A stretch of 64,000 nucleotides of DNA, taken from positions 62,001 through 126,000 of the forward strand of contig JAEXOY010000018.1 in assembly GCA_023439045.1 (NCBI GenBank). Reading direction: 5' to 3'. The notes beneath the pieces are model-generated. The model did not search any database, had not been told where the DNA came from, and saw nothing but the letters and a program-made list of their open reading frames with translations. Source of the stretch: Bacillota bacterium (GTDB lineage Bacteria > Bacillota > Clostridia > Acetivibrionales > DSM-1351). Shown here piece by piece: positions 1 to 8,802 of the stretch. The position numbers and the translations under genes were made by a program. The stretch's first letter is position 1, and every line of letters begins with the position of its first letter.

Positions 1-1500
1 AAATACCTTATCGGTATTGATATCGGTACACAGGGCACGAAAACTGCAATATATAATATTGAAGGTAAATTAATTGCAGATGCTTTTGAGGAGTCTAAGC
101 TCTTAAGTCCAAGTTCTGGTGTAGTTGAACAAGATGCCGATGAAATATATAATTCTGTAACGCGTACCACAGCTGAAGTAATGGCAAAATCGGGTATAGC
201 TCCCTCAGATGTTTTAGGGATAGGACTTGATGGGCAAATGGCTGGTATTTTGGGAATTGACAAGCAATGGAATGCAGTAACCTGCTACGATTCTTGGCTG
301 GATACTAGATGTGAAAAGTATATCCAGTTAATTAAAAACACAGCTGAGGAACGTGTTGTGCAAATTACTGGCTGTCAGGTTACTTATGCTCATGGACCTA
401 AAATATTATGGTGGAAGAATGAAAGACCTGAGACCTATAAAAAAATTGAAAAATTTGTGCTCCCGCATGTATATGCTGTTGGAAAACTTACTGGATTAAA
501 ATCCGAAAACGCATATATAGATTATACCTGTCTTCACTTCTCAGGCTTTGGCGATGTGAAAAATTTATGCTGGTCACAGGAACTATTGGATATATTTGGC
601 GTTGATAGCTCAAAGATGCCAAATATCGTTAATCCCTGGGATGTTATGGGGACACTTACTGCAGAAGCTGCAACACTTTGCGGGCTTGTAGAGGGTATTC
701 CAGTGGTTGCAGGCTGTGGAGACCAAGCCGCAACCTCACTAGCAGCAGGTGTCACTAGAAAGGGCATTATTTTTGATGTGGCAGGAACTGCCTCTGTTTT
801 TTCCTGCAGTGTTGCTGAATACAAACCGGACACTCTTAATAATACTTTGCTTTTTGCACGCTCTATAGTACCCGAACTCTGGATTCCACTTGCGTATATA
901 AATGGTGGAGGCCTCTGTCTTAAGTGGTTCAGAGACAATCTGAGTTCTGGGGTATCATATAAACAGCTAGATGCCCAAGCAGCAGAAATTGCTCCTGGAA
1001 GCGAAGGACTTATTTTTTCGCCTCACTTTAGTGGAAGAGTGTGTCCAAACAATCCAAATGTAAGGGGAAGTTGGATTGGTCTTAACTGGGTTCATACCAG
1101 AAACCATTTGTATAGGTCAATAATGGAGAGTATTGCATACGAATATAATTACTATCTCAAAACTCTAAAAAGCCTGATTAGCGATATAAAGTTTTCTCAG
1201 GTCTATTCAATTGGTGGAGGTTCCAAAAGTAAACTATTCAATCAAATAAAGTCAGATGTTTTAGGTGTTAATTATGTAACTCTAAACATTACGGATACAG
1301 CTCCACTAGGAAGTGCTGTTGTGGCAGGCTACGGGGTAAAGGTATATGATGACTTCTCAAAAACTATTGACGGTATGGTAAGCTTTGGAGAGTTGATTCA
1401 AAGTAATAATCAACTTCATGAACTATACCAGATACCTTCAATGGCGTATGAAGCAGTTTTTAAACAGCTAGCGCCAATATACCAAGCCATCGTAAAGTAG
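1..1500 (+). CDS. FGGY-family carbohydrate kinase (xylulokinase-like), 5' end cut by window edge
   Basis: The frame is open from base 1 and reads KYLIGIDIGTQGTKTA, the N-terminal phosphate-binding motif of FGGY sugar kinases, so probably only one or two codons are missing. The catalytic-base region is GCGDQAA (Asp at codon 241) and the C-terminal adenosine motif is GGGSKSKLF. About 499 residues remain, the usual family length. It should phosphorylate a ketose or sugar acid in the cytoplasm with ATP. It is the first visible gene of an operon continuing with an isomerase-family protein and a ribose-type ABC importer, so the substrate is probably the imported sugar after isomerisation. Which sugar cannot be read from sequence. 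It is one of three FGGY kinases in the window. Confidence 0.9.
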   Translation, partial: KYLIGIDIGTQGTKTAIYNIEGKLIADAFEESKLLSPSSGVVEQDADEIYNSVTRTTAEVMAKSGIAPSDVLGIGLDGQMAGILGIDKQWNAVTCYDSWLDTRCEKYIQLIKNTAEERVVQITGCQVTYAHGPKILWWKNERPETYKKIEKFVLPHVYAVGKLTGLKSENAYIDYTCLHFSGFGDVKNLCWSQELLDIFGVDSSKMPNIVNPWDVMGTLTAEAATLCGLVEGIPVVAGCGDQAATSLAAGVTRKGIIFDVAGTASVFSCSVAEYKPDTLNNTLLFARSIVPELWIPLAYINGGGLCLKWFRDNLSSGVSYKQLDAQAAEIAPGSEGLIFSPHFSGRVCPNNPNVRGSWIGLNWVHTRNHLYRSIMESIAYEYNYYLKTLKSLISDIKFSQVYSIGGGSKSKLFNQIKSDVLGVNYVTLNITDTAPLGSAVVAGYGVKVYDDFSKTIDGMVSFGELIQSNNQLHELYQIPSMAYEAVFKQLAPIYQAIVK

Positions 1501-1537
1501 CAAAAGAATATTCCATTATATTTTTGGAGGTCAAAAG

Positions 1538-2854
1538 ATGAAGGCTCAATTAGTTCCTATATATTTTAAAAACTCAAAAGATGAGGAATTTGATTTGCAA
1601 GTTTCCACCCTGAGGGGACTGCTCGAAGATGAAGCGGTAATATTAGATGCAGTCGAGCTTGGAGATAAAATTCCAGCAGCAGATGCAGTAATATTTCCTG
1701 TTTTGATTGGTGAAGCTTATAAACAAATTGATAAAATAATGAAAATAGAGCTCCCAATAGTTGCACTTACCTCTGAGTTCGGAACTGTAGCTATGTGGGA
1801 TTGGGAAATAATTACATATATGAAATCAAAAGGACTAAAACCTTTTGCTCCCTACAGCATTGAACTAACAAAAATAATTTGTCGTACATTGGCTCTTAAA
1901 AGAGAACTAAAAGATACTAAATTTTTGGTCTTCCAAGATAATCCGGGAGATGGTATGCAGGCTGAAATCTTCAAGCGTTTTTATTGGTGGGAGGACGAAT
2001 GCACAAGAGACATTGAAGAGAATTTCGGCGTGAAAATCGTAAAGAAGAGCTTTAAAAAGTTGGGAGAGGATGCAAAGGCGATTGCTGATCAGGAGGCTGA
2101 GGCAGCTATCAATAATTGGAATATAAATTGTGGTTGCACCTCAAAGAAATCATTACTGAGTGCTGCGAAAATATATGTTGCTATAAAAAGGGAACTTGAT
2201 AAGGATAAGAGTATAAGAGGTGTTGGAATAAACTGCCTTAACGAATCCTTTTATTCGGACACAACGCCTTGTCTAGCATGGAATATGTTGTATGAACAGG
2301 AAGGAATAATGTGGGTCTGTGAGGGAGATACATTGTCACTGCTCACTAAGTACATAGTTAATAAGGCTTTAAAAACTGATATTATGATGAGTAACTTGTA
2401 CCCATTCCTTATGGGAATGGCTGCACTAAAACATGAAAAAATTGATAAGTTCCCAGATGTTAACCAGCCTGAAAATTGCATACTAATGGCGCACTGCGGA
2501 TATATGGGTCTATCCTGCCAGTCGCAGTCAAAGAGCTGGGAAATTGTTCCGAAGGTCTTGGCAATAGTTGATGAAAATGCTATCGCAGTAAATTCAACAT
2601 TACCAGAGGGCCCAATAACGCTTACAAAGCTACATTCTACCTTTAAAAAATTACTTATTGTTGATGGTCAATTAGAAGGCTATGCTCAGTATCCGGGATC
2701 GGATTGTAGAAATGGTGCAATCATTAGGGTTTCTGATGGTCATCAAATAATGGATAACTTATATTCTCACCATTGTTGTGTCATAAATGGTAACAAGGCA
2801 ATAGAGTTAGAAATAATGTCCAGAGTATTCGAACTCAAGACAGAGAAGTATTAG
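1538..2854 (+). CDS. L-fucose/L-arabinose isomerase-family protein
   Basis: A 438-residue cytoplasmic protein starting at ATG 1538, eight bases after a TGGAGG site. The C-terminal third has the layout of the fucose/arabinose isomerase fold: a MAHCGYMG segment where the metal-binding histidine region lies, then PEGPITL, the GSDCRN turn and a final SHHCCVINGN segment. The N-terminal half is divergent, as in the uncharacterised members of this superfamily. It lies 37 nt after the kinase gene and just before the importer genes, so it probably interconverts aldose and ketose forms of the imported sugar before phosphorylation. Family membership is fairly secure; the reaction and substrate are inferred. 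Confidence 0.75.
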   Translation: MKAQLVPIYFKNSKDEEFDLQVSTLRGLLEDEAVILDAVELGDKIPAADAVIFPVLIGEAYKQIDKIMKIELPIVALTSEFGTVAMWDWEIITYMKSKGLKPFAPYSIELTKIICRTLALKRELKDTKFLVFQDNPGDGMQAEIFKRFYWWEDECTRDIEENFGVKIVKKSFKKLGEDAKAIADQEAEAAINNWNINCGCTSKKSLLSAAKIYVAIKRELDKDKSIRGVGINCLNESFYSDTTPCLAWNMLYEQEGIMWVCEGDTLSLLTKYIVNKALKTDIMMSNLYPFLMGMAALKHEKIDKFPDVNQPENCILMAHCGYMGLSCQSQSKSWEIVPKVLAIVDENAIAVNSTLPEGPITLTKLHSTFKKLLIVDGQLEGYAQYPGSDCRNGAIIRVSDGHQIMDNLYSHHCCVINGNKAIELEIMSRVFELKTEKY

Positions 2855-2919
2855 AGGTTCTATTAACTGACTCAACCAGACAAAGTCTGATGAGAATATT
2901 ATTTAAAGGAGTATTTTAG

Positions 2920-3891
2920 ATGAAAAGAGTATTATTATTCACACTTGCATTGATCGTTGCTATTACAATGGTAGGTTGTGGTTCTTCCTCACAGTCCGCT
3001 GATAGCTCAAAGGCCGCATCAAATGATAAGCCACTAATCGGGATCAGTGTACCTCAAGCACCAACAGGTTGGGTTGCTGCAGTTCAGTACAGTGCAGAAA
3101 AGACAGCAAAGGAATTAGGTTTAAATTACAAGATAGTTGCAGCTGCAGATCCAAATGAACAGGCTAGCCAGATTGATGACCTAATTAATATGAAGCCTGA
3201 AGTTATTGTTCTTTTCCCTTGTAATGACCAGGTAGCAGTTGCTGCGCAAAAAATTAAGGACGCTGGAATAAAACTCGTTAACTTTGACAGAACAATTAAT
3301 CCTACAGTACCAGACCATTATCTAGCAGGTGATAACTATGGTATTGGTGTAGAAGGTGCAAAGTACATAGCAGAAAAGCTTAATAACAAGGGTGATGTTA
3401 TTATATGCGGTATTGCTGCATATGGTGATGCAGTTAACGGGGAACGTATACAAGGATTTAAAGATACAATTGCAACCATTGCCCCTGACATTAAAATTAT
3501 CGGTGAATACGACAGTCCAAATGGAGCTCCTGAATCTGGTTTAAAGACCATGACAGATGCTTTACAGGCAAATAAGAAAATCGATGGAGTATTCTCTATA
3601 GATGATGAGCTTTCAGTAGGTCTTTTCCAGGCAATAAAAGAACAGAAGAGAACGGATATCCAGGTTATGACAGGTGGCGGTGGAGCTCAGTCCTACTTTA
3701 AGCTTATGGAGGAAAATACTAACATTTGGCTATCAAGCGGACTGTATACCCCAACTATGATAATTGACTGTATAAAAATGGCAGACGGATTAATAAAGGG
3801 AGAATCATTTGATTCAAAGATTATTATACCTTGTAAGATAGTTGATAGGGACAATGTTAAAGACTATATTGACGCTAGTTCCCCTTATTAA
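2920..3891 (+). CDS. sugar ABC transporter substrate-binding lipoprotein (RbsB/type 1 PBP)
   Basis: A 323-residue protein with a lipoprotein signal peptide: a basic N-terminus, a hydrophobic stretch and lipobox MVGC with Cys20. A Ser-rich linker leads into a type 1 periplasmic-binding fold starting IGISVPQAPTGW. Segments such as MKPEVIVLFP, the DRTI region and GVFSIDDE are typical of ribose/galactose/autoinducer-2-type binding proteins. It captures the sugar outside the membrane for the importer encoded next. A strong 15-bp hairpin lies between this gene and the ATPase gene, a common way to keep binding protein in excess over the membrane components. The ligand cannot be deduced. Confidence 0.93.
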   Translation: MKRVLLFTLALIVAITMVGCGSSSQSADSSKAASNDKPLIGISVPQAPTGWVAAVQYSAEKTAKELGLNYKIVAAADPNEQASQIDDLINMKPEVIVLFPCNDQVAVAAQKIKDAGIKLVNFDRTINPTVPDHYLAGDNYGIGVEGAKYIAEKLNNKGDVIICGIAAYGDAVNGERIQGFKDTIATIAPDIKIIGEYDSPNGAPESGLKTMTDALQANKKIDGVFSIDDELSVGLFQAIKEQKRTDIQVMTGGGGAQSYFKLMEENTNIWLSSGLYTPTMIIDCIKMADGLIKGESFDSKIIIPCKIVDRDNVKDYIDASSPY

Positions 3892-3910
3892 TAAATAACG
3901 ATTTTATTTG

Positions 3911-3943
3911 CTCTGATTCGGGGGAGTCTCCCCCGGGTCAGGG
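3911..3943 (+). terminator. strong intercistronic hairpin between binding-protein and ATPase genes
   Basis: Bases 3911-3925 pair with 3929-3943: 15 contiguous pairs including three G-U wobbles, with a 3-nt loop and a GC-rich core (CGGGGGA / TCCCCCG). No T-run follows, so it is more likely an mRNA-stabilising or attenuating hairpin than a full terminator. It sits 19 nt after the binding-protein stop codon. Confidence 0.75.
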
Positions 3944-3966
3944 ATCATAATTTGGAGGAACAAAGT

Positions 3967-5472
3967 ATGAAGGAATTTTCCTTAAGAATGCTAAATATCA
4001 ATAAACAATTTGACGGTGTATCAGTACTAAAAAATATTAGTCTTGAGCTTTATCCGGGAGAAATTCATGCTCTTTTAGGAGAGAATGGAGCAGGGAAATC
4101 AACCCTTATGAATATTCTAGGTGGAGTTATAAGTGCAGACAGCGGTACTATTGAAATTAATGGGGAAGAAGTTATTATACAAAACCCCAGTGAGTCCCAA
4201 AAAAAAGGCGTAGCATTTATACACCAAGAGCTAAACGTTGTTAATAATCTGAAAGTTTACGAAAATATGTTTTTGGGTTATGAGATTGTGGGCAAATATG
4301 GAAAACTTGATGTCAATGAAATGGTTAAAAGATGTAACGAAGTATTTAGTTTTATGAATATTTTTGTTGATCCAAATACTATGGTAGGGGAACTTGATGC
4401 TTCTTACAAGCAGATTATTGAAATTGCAAAGGCTCTTCTAAGAAATGCCTCTATTCTAATAATGGATGAACCAACTACGTCTCTGACGCATAAAGAGATT
4501 CAGAACGTATTTGCAATTATGAGAACACTAAAGTCTAAGGGAACTACTATAATATTTATCTCTCATAAGCTTGGAGAAGTAGTAGAAATATGTGATAGGT
4601 TTACTGTATTACGTAACGGTGAAAAAATAATTGTCGATGAAATTAACGGACCAAATGGTACTATATCAGCAGAAGCGATAGCTAGATATATGGTGGGGCG
4701 CGAAATAGAAAGTGATATCTACCAGCCCCATGAATTTGGGGAAGTTGTTCTAGAGGTTGATAAATTATGTTGTGAACCATATTTTAGGGATATTTCTTTT
4801 ACTGTCAAAAGGGGAGAGATATTGGTATTTACAGGCTTATTAGGGGACGGACGAACTGAACTTGCTAGGGCATTGTTTGGAGATATTAAAACATGTTCTG
4901 GAACAGTGGTTTTAAATGGAGATAAAATATTGAGATTGACTCCTGAAAAGGCATTAAATAAAAAGATAGGTTTTGTTCCTGATAATAGAAAAGAAAACGG
5001 AATAATAAAAGATTTAACTGTATTAGAAAACCTTACAATCTCAACTCTTAAAGGCTTTAGAAAGCTTTTAGGACTTGATCACAAAGAAGAACAGAGAGTA
5101 ACGCGACAGTATGTTGAATCTTTGAGAATAAAAGCACACTCTCATGATTCATACATTACAAGCCTTTCCGGAGGTAATCAACAAAAGGTAGTATTGGGGA
5201 GATGGCTACATGTTAAGCCCGACATGATAATACTTGCGAATCCTACCCAGGGTGTTGATGTAGGGGCTAAGCAGGAAATATATAGTTTAATAATGAAGCT
5301 TGCCCAAAGCGGCGTTGCGGTAATTGTTATGACGGGAGAATCACAAGAGGCATTAAAAGTTTGTGATAGAGTATGTGTTATGTATCATGGAGCTATTAGA
5401 GCTGAACTCGATAGAAGTGAATGCAGCGAAGAGGCAATAATGATATTATCTACTGGTGGTTCAATTAATTAG
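3967..5472 (+). CDS. sugar ABC transporter ATP-binding protein (RbsA/MglA type, two ABC domains)
   Basis: I chose ATG 3967 because GGAGG at 3954-3958 sits eight bases upstream; an in-frame TTG at 3952 overlaps that site. The 501-residue protein has two fused ABC domains, as in ribose-type importers. Domain 1 has Walker A GENGAGKST (residues 38-46), a degenerate signature and Walker B ILIMDEPTT. Domain 2 has the usual degenerate P-loop region (GLLGDGRTEL) and an intact signature LSGGNQQK. Its Walker B region reads IILANPTQGVD, so the usual Asp-Glu pair is Ala-Asn. This suggests that only one site hydrolyses ATP. It energises the permease encoded 18 nt downstream. Confidence 0.93.
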   Translation: MKEFSLRMLNINKQFDGVSVLKNISLELYPGEIHALLGENGAGKSTLMNILGGVISADSGTIEINGEEVIIQNPSESQKKGVAFIHQELNVVNNLKVYENMFLGYEIVGKYGKLDVNEMVKRCNEVFSFMNIFVDPNTMVGELDASYKQIIEIAKALLRNASILIMDEPTTSLTHKEIQNVFAIMRTLKSKGTTIIFISHKLGEVVEICDRFTVLRNGEKIIVDEINGPNGTISAEAIARYMVGREIESDIYQPHEFGEVVLEVDKLCCEPYFRDISFTVKRGEILVFTGLLGDGRTELARALFGDIKTCSGTVVLNGDKILRLTPEKALNKKIGFVPDNRKENGIIKDLTVLENLTISTLKGFRKLLGLDHKEEQRVTRQYVESLRIKAHSHDSYITSLSGGNQQKVVLGRWLHVKPDMIILANPTQGVDVGAKQEIYSLIMKLAQSGVAVIVMTGESQEALKVCDRVCVMYHGAIRAELDRSECSEEAIMILSTGGSIN

Positions 5473-5490
5473 GAAGGGTAGGGTTGCTTT

Positions 5491-6495
5491 TTGGAGGCTA
5501 ATATTCAAGGCAAAGACACTAAATTCAAGTCTATATGTTGTAAGGCTTGGGGGCAATATAGCATTGTAGTAATATTCTTTGGGGTTATTATTCTAGCTTC
5601 AATTTTTCTGGGAGATACGTTTTTAGACCCTCAGAATTTTTTAAATATTTTAAGAAATAACTCAATTATTGGGATAATTTCTTTAGGAATGGCATTTGTA
5701 ATTATTTCTGGTAATATCGATTTGAGTGTAGGTTCAACGCTTGTAGCCGTTGGTGCTTCAACCATAATGGTTATCAATGTTATGGGGAGTATATTTGGCC
5801 CAAGTGGGGGTATAGCAGCAGTAGCTATTGGTATTGTTGTAGCGGTTATTGTCGGAGCATTAACTGGTGCTATAACTGGTATCATAATCACAAAGGGCAG
5901 AGTTCCATCGTTTATTGTAACATTGGGCTTCATGAGTATATACAGATCCATTAGTATGTATTTTATGAAGGGCGGGGGATTTTTCTGTGATGTGCCAGAG
6001 TTTAAAAGCATAGCAAACTCTGATTTATTTGGAATACCGTTGCCGATAATTTATTTTAGTATTATTGCAGCAATTTGCTATTATATATCCAAGCATACAA
6101 AGTTTGGTCGTCACGTATACGCAGTTGGTAGCAATGAAAAGGCTACACGCTTAAGCGGAATTAATACTGACAAAGTAAAGATATATACATTTATACTTAT
6201 GGGGGTAATGATTGCTATTGCTGTAGTGATAGAAGCGTCACGAATGAATAGCATTAATGCTACATCTTCAGGCCAGGGATATGAATTAACAGCAATTGCA
6301 TCGGTAGTTATTGGTGGAGTTGCTATGACAGGTGGAAAAGGTACTATTGTAGGATCTATTTTTGGTATACTTTTGCTAGGTGTTATTAGCAATATTCTAA
6401 ATATAGCCGGAGTTGATGTTTTCCTAATAAATGCAATCAAGGGTACGCTTATAATATTAGCGGTTTTATTGCAGAAAAAAGAAGCTGTTAGGTAA
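5491..6495 (+). CDS. sugar ABC transporter permease (RbsC family)
   Basis: A 334-residue polytopic membrane protein with about eight to ten hydrophobic segments and the family signature GNIDLSVGS near residue 76. The last helices read LLGVISNILNIAG and ILAVLLQKK. It forms the transmembrane channel of the ribose-type importer as a homodimer. The start is uncertain. TTG 5491 is preceded by GGAAGGG about 12 nt upstream. A GGAGG overlaps the proposed start, so initiation slightly downstream at a non-standard codon is possible. The gene is translationally close to the ATPase gene. Confidence 0.92.
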   Translation: MEANIQGKDTKFKSICCKAWGQYSIVVIFFGVIILASIFLGDTFLDPQNFLNILRNNSIIGIISLGMAFVIISGNIDLSVGSTLVAVGASTIMVINVMGSIFGPSGGIAAVAIGIVVAVIVGALTGAITGIIITKGRVPSFIVTLGFMSIYRSISMYFMKGGGFFCDVPEFKSIANSDLFGIPLPIIYFSIIAAICYYISKHTKFGRHVYAVGSNEKATRLSGINTDKVKIYTFILMGVMIAIAVVIEASRMNSINATSSGQGYELTAIASVVIGGVAMTGGKGTIVGSIFGILLLGVISNILNIAGVDVFLINAIKGTLIILAVLLQKKEAVR

Positions 6496-6529
6496 ATTTA
6501 TATGGGTAGGTAGATTAGGAGGTAATCTA

Positions 6530-7699
6530 ATGAAGCTAAACATTGCATTAATCGGTTACAAATTTATGGGGAAGGCTCATAGCTATGGTATTGATGCGGC
6601 ACCATTCTTTTTTAAAAACGGTGTTGAGCCTGTAAAAAAGGTTATATGTGGTAGAGCTGAAAAACTTGTAAAACAAGCTGCAGAAGAATTTGGTTGGGAA
6701 GAATATTGTACTAATTGGCAGGACGTTATTAAAAGAGATGATATTGATTTAGTTTGTATTGCTACTCCAACAAACCTTCATAAGGATATTGCAGTTGCGG
6801 CAGCAAAGGCTGGAAAGCATGTTTTCTGTGAGAAACCACTGTCCTTGAGTGCTCAAGAGTCAAAGGAAATGCTTGAAGCGGCGAGAGAAGCTGGAGTAGT
6901 ACATATGCTTGGCCACAATTACAGAAGAGTACCTGCAATTGCACTTGCTAAAAAAATGATTGAAGAGGGTAGGTTGGGCAAAATATACCATTTTAGAGGT
7001 GTTTACCTTCAGGATTGGATAATGGACCCCGATTTCCCTGCTGTTTGGCAGCTTGATAGGAGGATTGCTGGGTCAGGACCACACGGAGATTTAAATGCAC
7101 ATGTTATTGACCTTGCAAGATACCTTGTGGGGGACATAGATAGGGTTGTTGGAATGGAAGAGACCTTTATAAAGAAGCGTCCAAAACCAGTAGTTGAAGA
7201 TACCCTTAATACAATGCTTAAAGTAGATGGCAAAACATCAACTGAGTATGTAGACATTACTGTTGACGACACTACCTCATTTTTAGCGAAGTTTAAAAAT
7301 GGAGCAGTCGGAACATTCGAAGCATCTCGTTTTGCTGGTGGAAGAAAAAATCACGAAAGAATTGAAATTAATGGTAGCAAGGGTACCATAACTTTCAATT
7401 TTGAAAGAATGAATGAACTTGAATTCTGGTCTAATGAGGACGATGTAGAGATCCAAGGCTTCAGGACAATTCTTGTAACCGAAGATTGCCATCCATACAT
7501 AGCTAATTGGTGGCCAGCTGGACATATTATTGGTTACGAGAACACTTTTGTAAATGAATACGCTGATTTATTTGATTGTATAAAAAATAAAAAGGCAGCT
7601 CATCCAGATTTCCATGATGGCTGGAAGAACAATCAGGTACTTGACGCTGTTACAAAATCAATCAAGTCGTTAACCTGGGAAAATGTTGATGATATGTAG
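6530..7699 (+). CDS. Gfo/Idh/MocA-family NAD(P)-dependent oxidoreductase
   Basis: A 389-residue protein. The N-terminal Rossmann domain starts IALIGYKFMGKAH and has the family EKPLS motif near residue 100. The C-terminal alpha/beta substrate domain includes GSGPHGDLNAHVIDLARYL, which carries the usual catalytic His/Asp-like residues. Family enzymes oxidise or epimerise sugars, inositols or sugar acids. An AGGAGG site lies just upstream of ATG 6530. It sits between importer and epimerase genes, so it probably oxidises a hydroxyl of the imported sugar or a derived sugar acid. The substrate is not assignable. Confidence 0.9.
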   Translation: MKLNIALIGYKFMGKAHSYGIDAAPFFFKNGVEPVKKVICGRAEKLVKQAAEEFGWEEYCTNWQDVIKRDDIDLVCIATPTNLHKDIAVAAAKAGKHVFCEKPLSLSAQESKEMLEAAREAGVVHMLGHNYRRVPAIALAKKMIEEGRLGKIYHFRGVYLQDWIMDPDFPAVWQLDRRIAGSGPHGDLNAHVIDLARYLVGDIDRVVGMEETFIKKRPKPVVEDTLNTMLKVDGKTSTEYVDITVDDTTSFLAKFKNGAVGTFEASRFAGGRKNHERIEINGSKGTITFNFERMNELEFWSNEDDVEIQGFRTILVTEDCHPYIANWWPAGHIIGYENTFVNEYADLFDCIKNKKAAHPDFHDGWKNNQVLDAVTKSIKSLTWENVDDM

Positions 7700-7765
7700 T
7701 GTTTAAAATGGATTGTATACATATACATAAAAACTAATAATAGGAAAATAGGGGGTAACTAAGGT

Positions 7766-8626
7766 ATGAAAATTGGTATTGATAGTTATTGTTATCACAG
7801 ATTTTTTGGAGAGGTTTATCCTGACCAAGAGACACCATCAAAAAACATGACAATGCAGGATTTTCTTACTCGTGCACATGAACTAGGTGTTGATGGAGTA
7901 TCATTAGAATCATGCTTTTTTCCAAGCTATGATGAGGGCTGGCTAAGAGAACTGAAGGCACAACTCGATGACTATAAGTTTGATAGGGTTTATGCATGGG
8001 GACATCCAGACGGATTAGAACGTGGGCAAAATTGGGATGCATATAATGATATGCTTGCAAGCATTCCAAGGGCAAAAGCAATAGGTGCTGATGTAATGCG
8101 TATAGTAGGAAGCAGCCTTATGTTTAGACACGAACCTCATGGACCTCAGATTGAAGCACTTACAAAAATGTTAAAGCAGGCAGTAATTGTGGCAAAGGAA
8201 TATGATGTTAAATTGGCAATAGAAAACCATATAGACTTTACTTCGGACGAGATACTGAGATTACTAGAGAATGTAGACTCTAAATATTTAGGATTAAATT
8301 TTGATACAGGAAATTTCTTAAGACTTCTGGACGATCCAGTAAAGGGTATGGAAAAATTAGCTCCTTATGTATATGCGACCCATGTTAAGGATCTGTATCC
8401 TGATAAAAACTACTCACCAACAGATTGGTTCTTCTTTGCAGGAGTACCAGTTGGAAGGGGTCTTGTCAATAATATGAAGTTGGCTGAGTTGCTGCATAAG
8501 GTTAACTTTGATGGGTTCTTGGCAGTTGAGATTGATCATCCTCATACTGATTGGGTAGACTATGAAGACGAGGCTGTAAGCATAAGTGTTAAAGAACTCA
8601 GAAGAATTGCAAATACATTTAAGTAG
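7766..8626 (+). CDS. sugar phosphate isomerase/epimerase family protein (AP-endonuclease 2-like TIM barrel)
   Basis: A 286-residue TIM barrel of the xylose-isomerase-like superfamily. Candidate metal ligands are in order: Glu/His in AIENHID, Asp in NFDTGN, His in THVKD and Glu in AVEIDHP. Members include D-tagatose 3-epimerase, inosose dehydratase and hydroxypyruvate isomerase. It is the last gene of the plus-strand operon and is followed by a terminator. Pairing with a Gfo/Idh/MocA enzyme is a recurrent theme in polyol and keto-sugar pathways. The reaction remains open. Confidence 0.88.
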   Translation: MKIGIDSYCYHRFFGEVYPDQETPSKNMTMQDFLTRAHELGVDGVSLESCFFPSYDEGWLRELKAQLDDYKFDRVYAWGHPDGLERGQNWDAYNDMLASIPRAKAIGADVMRIVGSSLMFRHEPHGPQIEALTKMLKQAVIVAKEYDVKLAIENHIDFTSDEILRLLENVDSKYLGLNFDTGNFLRLLDDPVKGMEKLAPYVYATHVKDLYPDKNYSPTDWFFFAGVPVGRGLVNNMKLAELLHKVNFDGFLAVEIDHPHTDWVDYEDEAVSISVKELRRIANTFK

Positions 8627-8684
8627 TACATAGCATTTATTAAAAGCTAAAAGGGTTGATAATAATAAATCTGATTTTTAAGAG

Positions 8685-8720
8685 GGTCCCACTTCTATAC
8701 AAATTGAAGTCGGACCTTTT
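8685..8720 (+). terminator. rho-independent terminator of the first sugar operon
   Basis: GGTCC-C-ACTTC (8685-8695) pairs with GAAGT-C-GGACC (8706-8716) with one internal mismatch, followed by TTTTATTTT. A partial copy of the right arm (GAAGTTGGACC) follows immediately at 8726-8736, suggesting a small duplication. Confidence 0.75.
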
Positions 8721-8754
8721 ATTTTGAAGTTGGACCTTATTATTGTAGGCAAGA

Positions 8755-8785
8755 AAAGTGGGCTATCTAAAAGATAACCCACTTT
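8755..8785 (-). terminator. terminator of the minus-strand ADH operon
   Basis: AAAGTGGG-C-TATCT (8755-8768) pairs with AGATA-A-CCCACTTT (8772-8785) with one mismatch. Read on the minus strand it lies 18 nt after the ADH stop codon and ends in a T-rich run. Confidence 0.65.
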
Positions 8786-8802
8786 CTAGTTATGTAGAGT
8801 AA

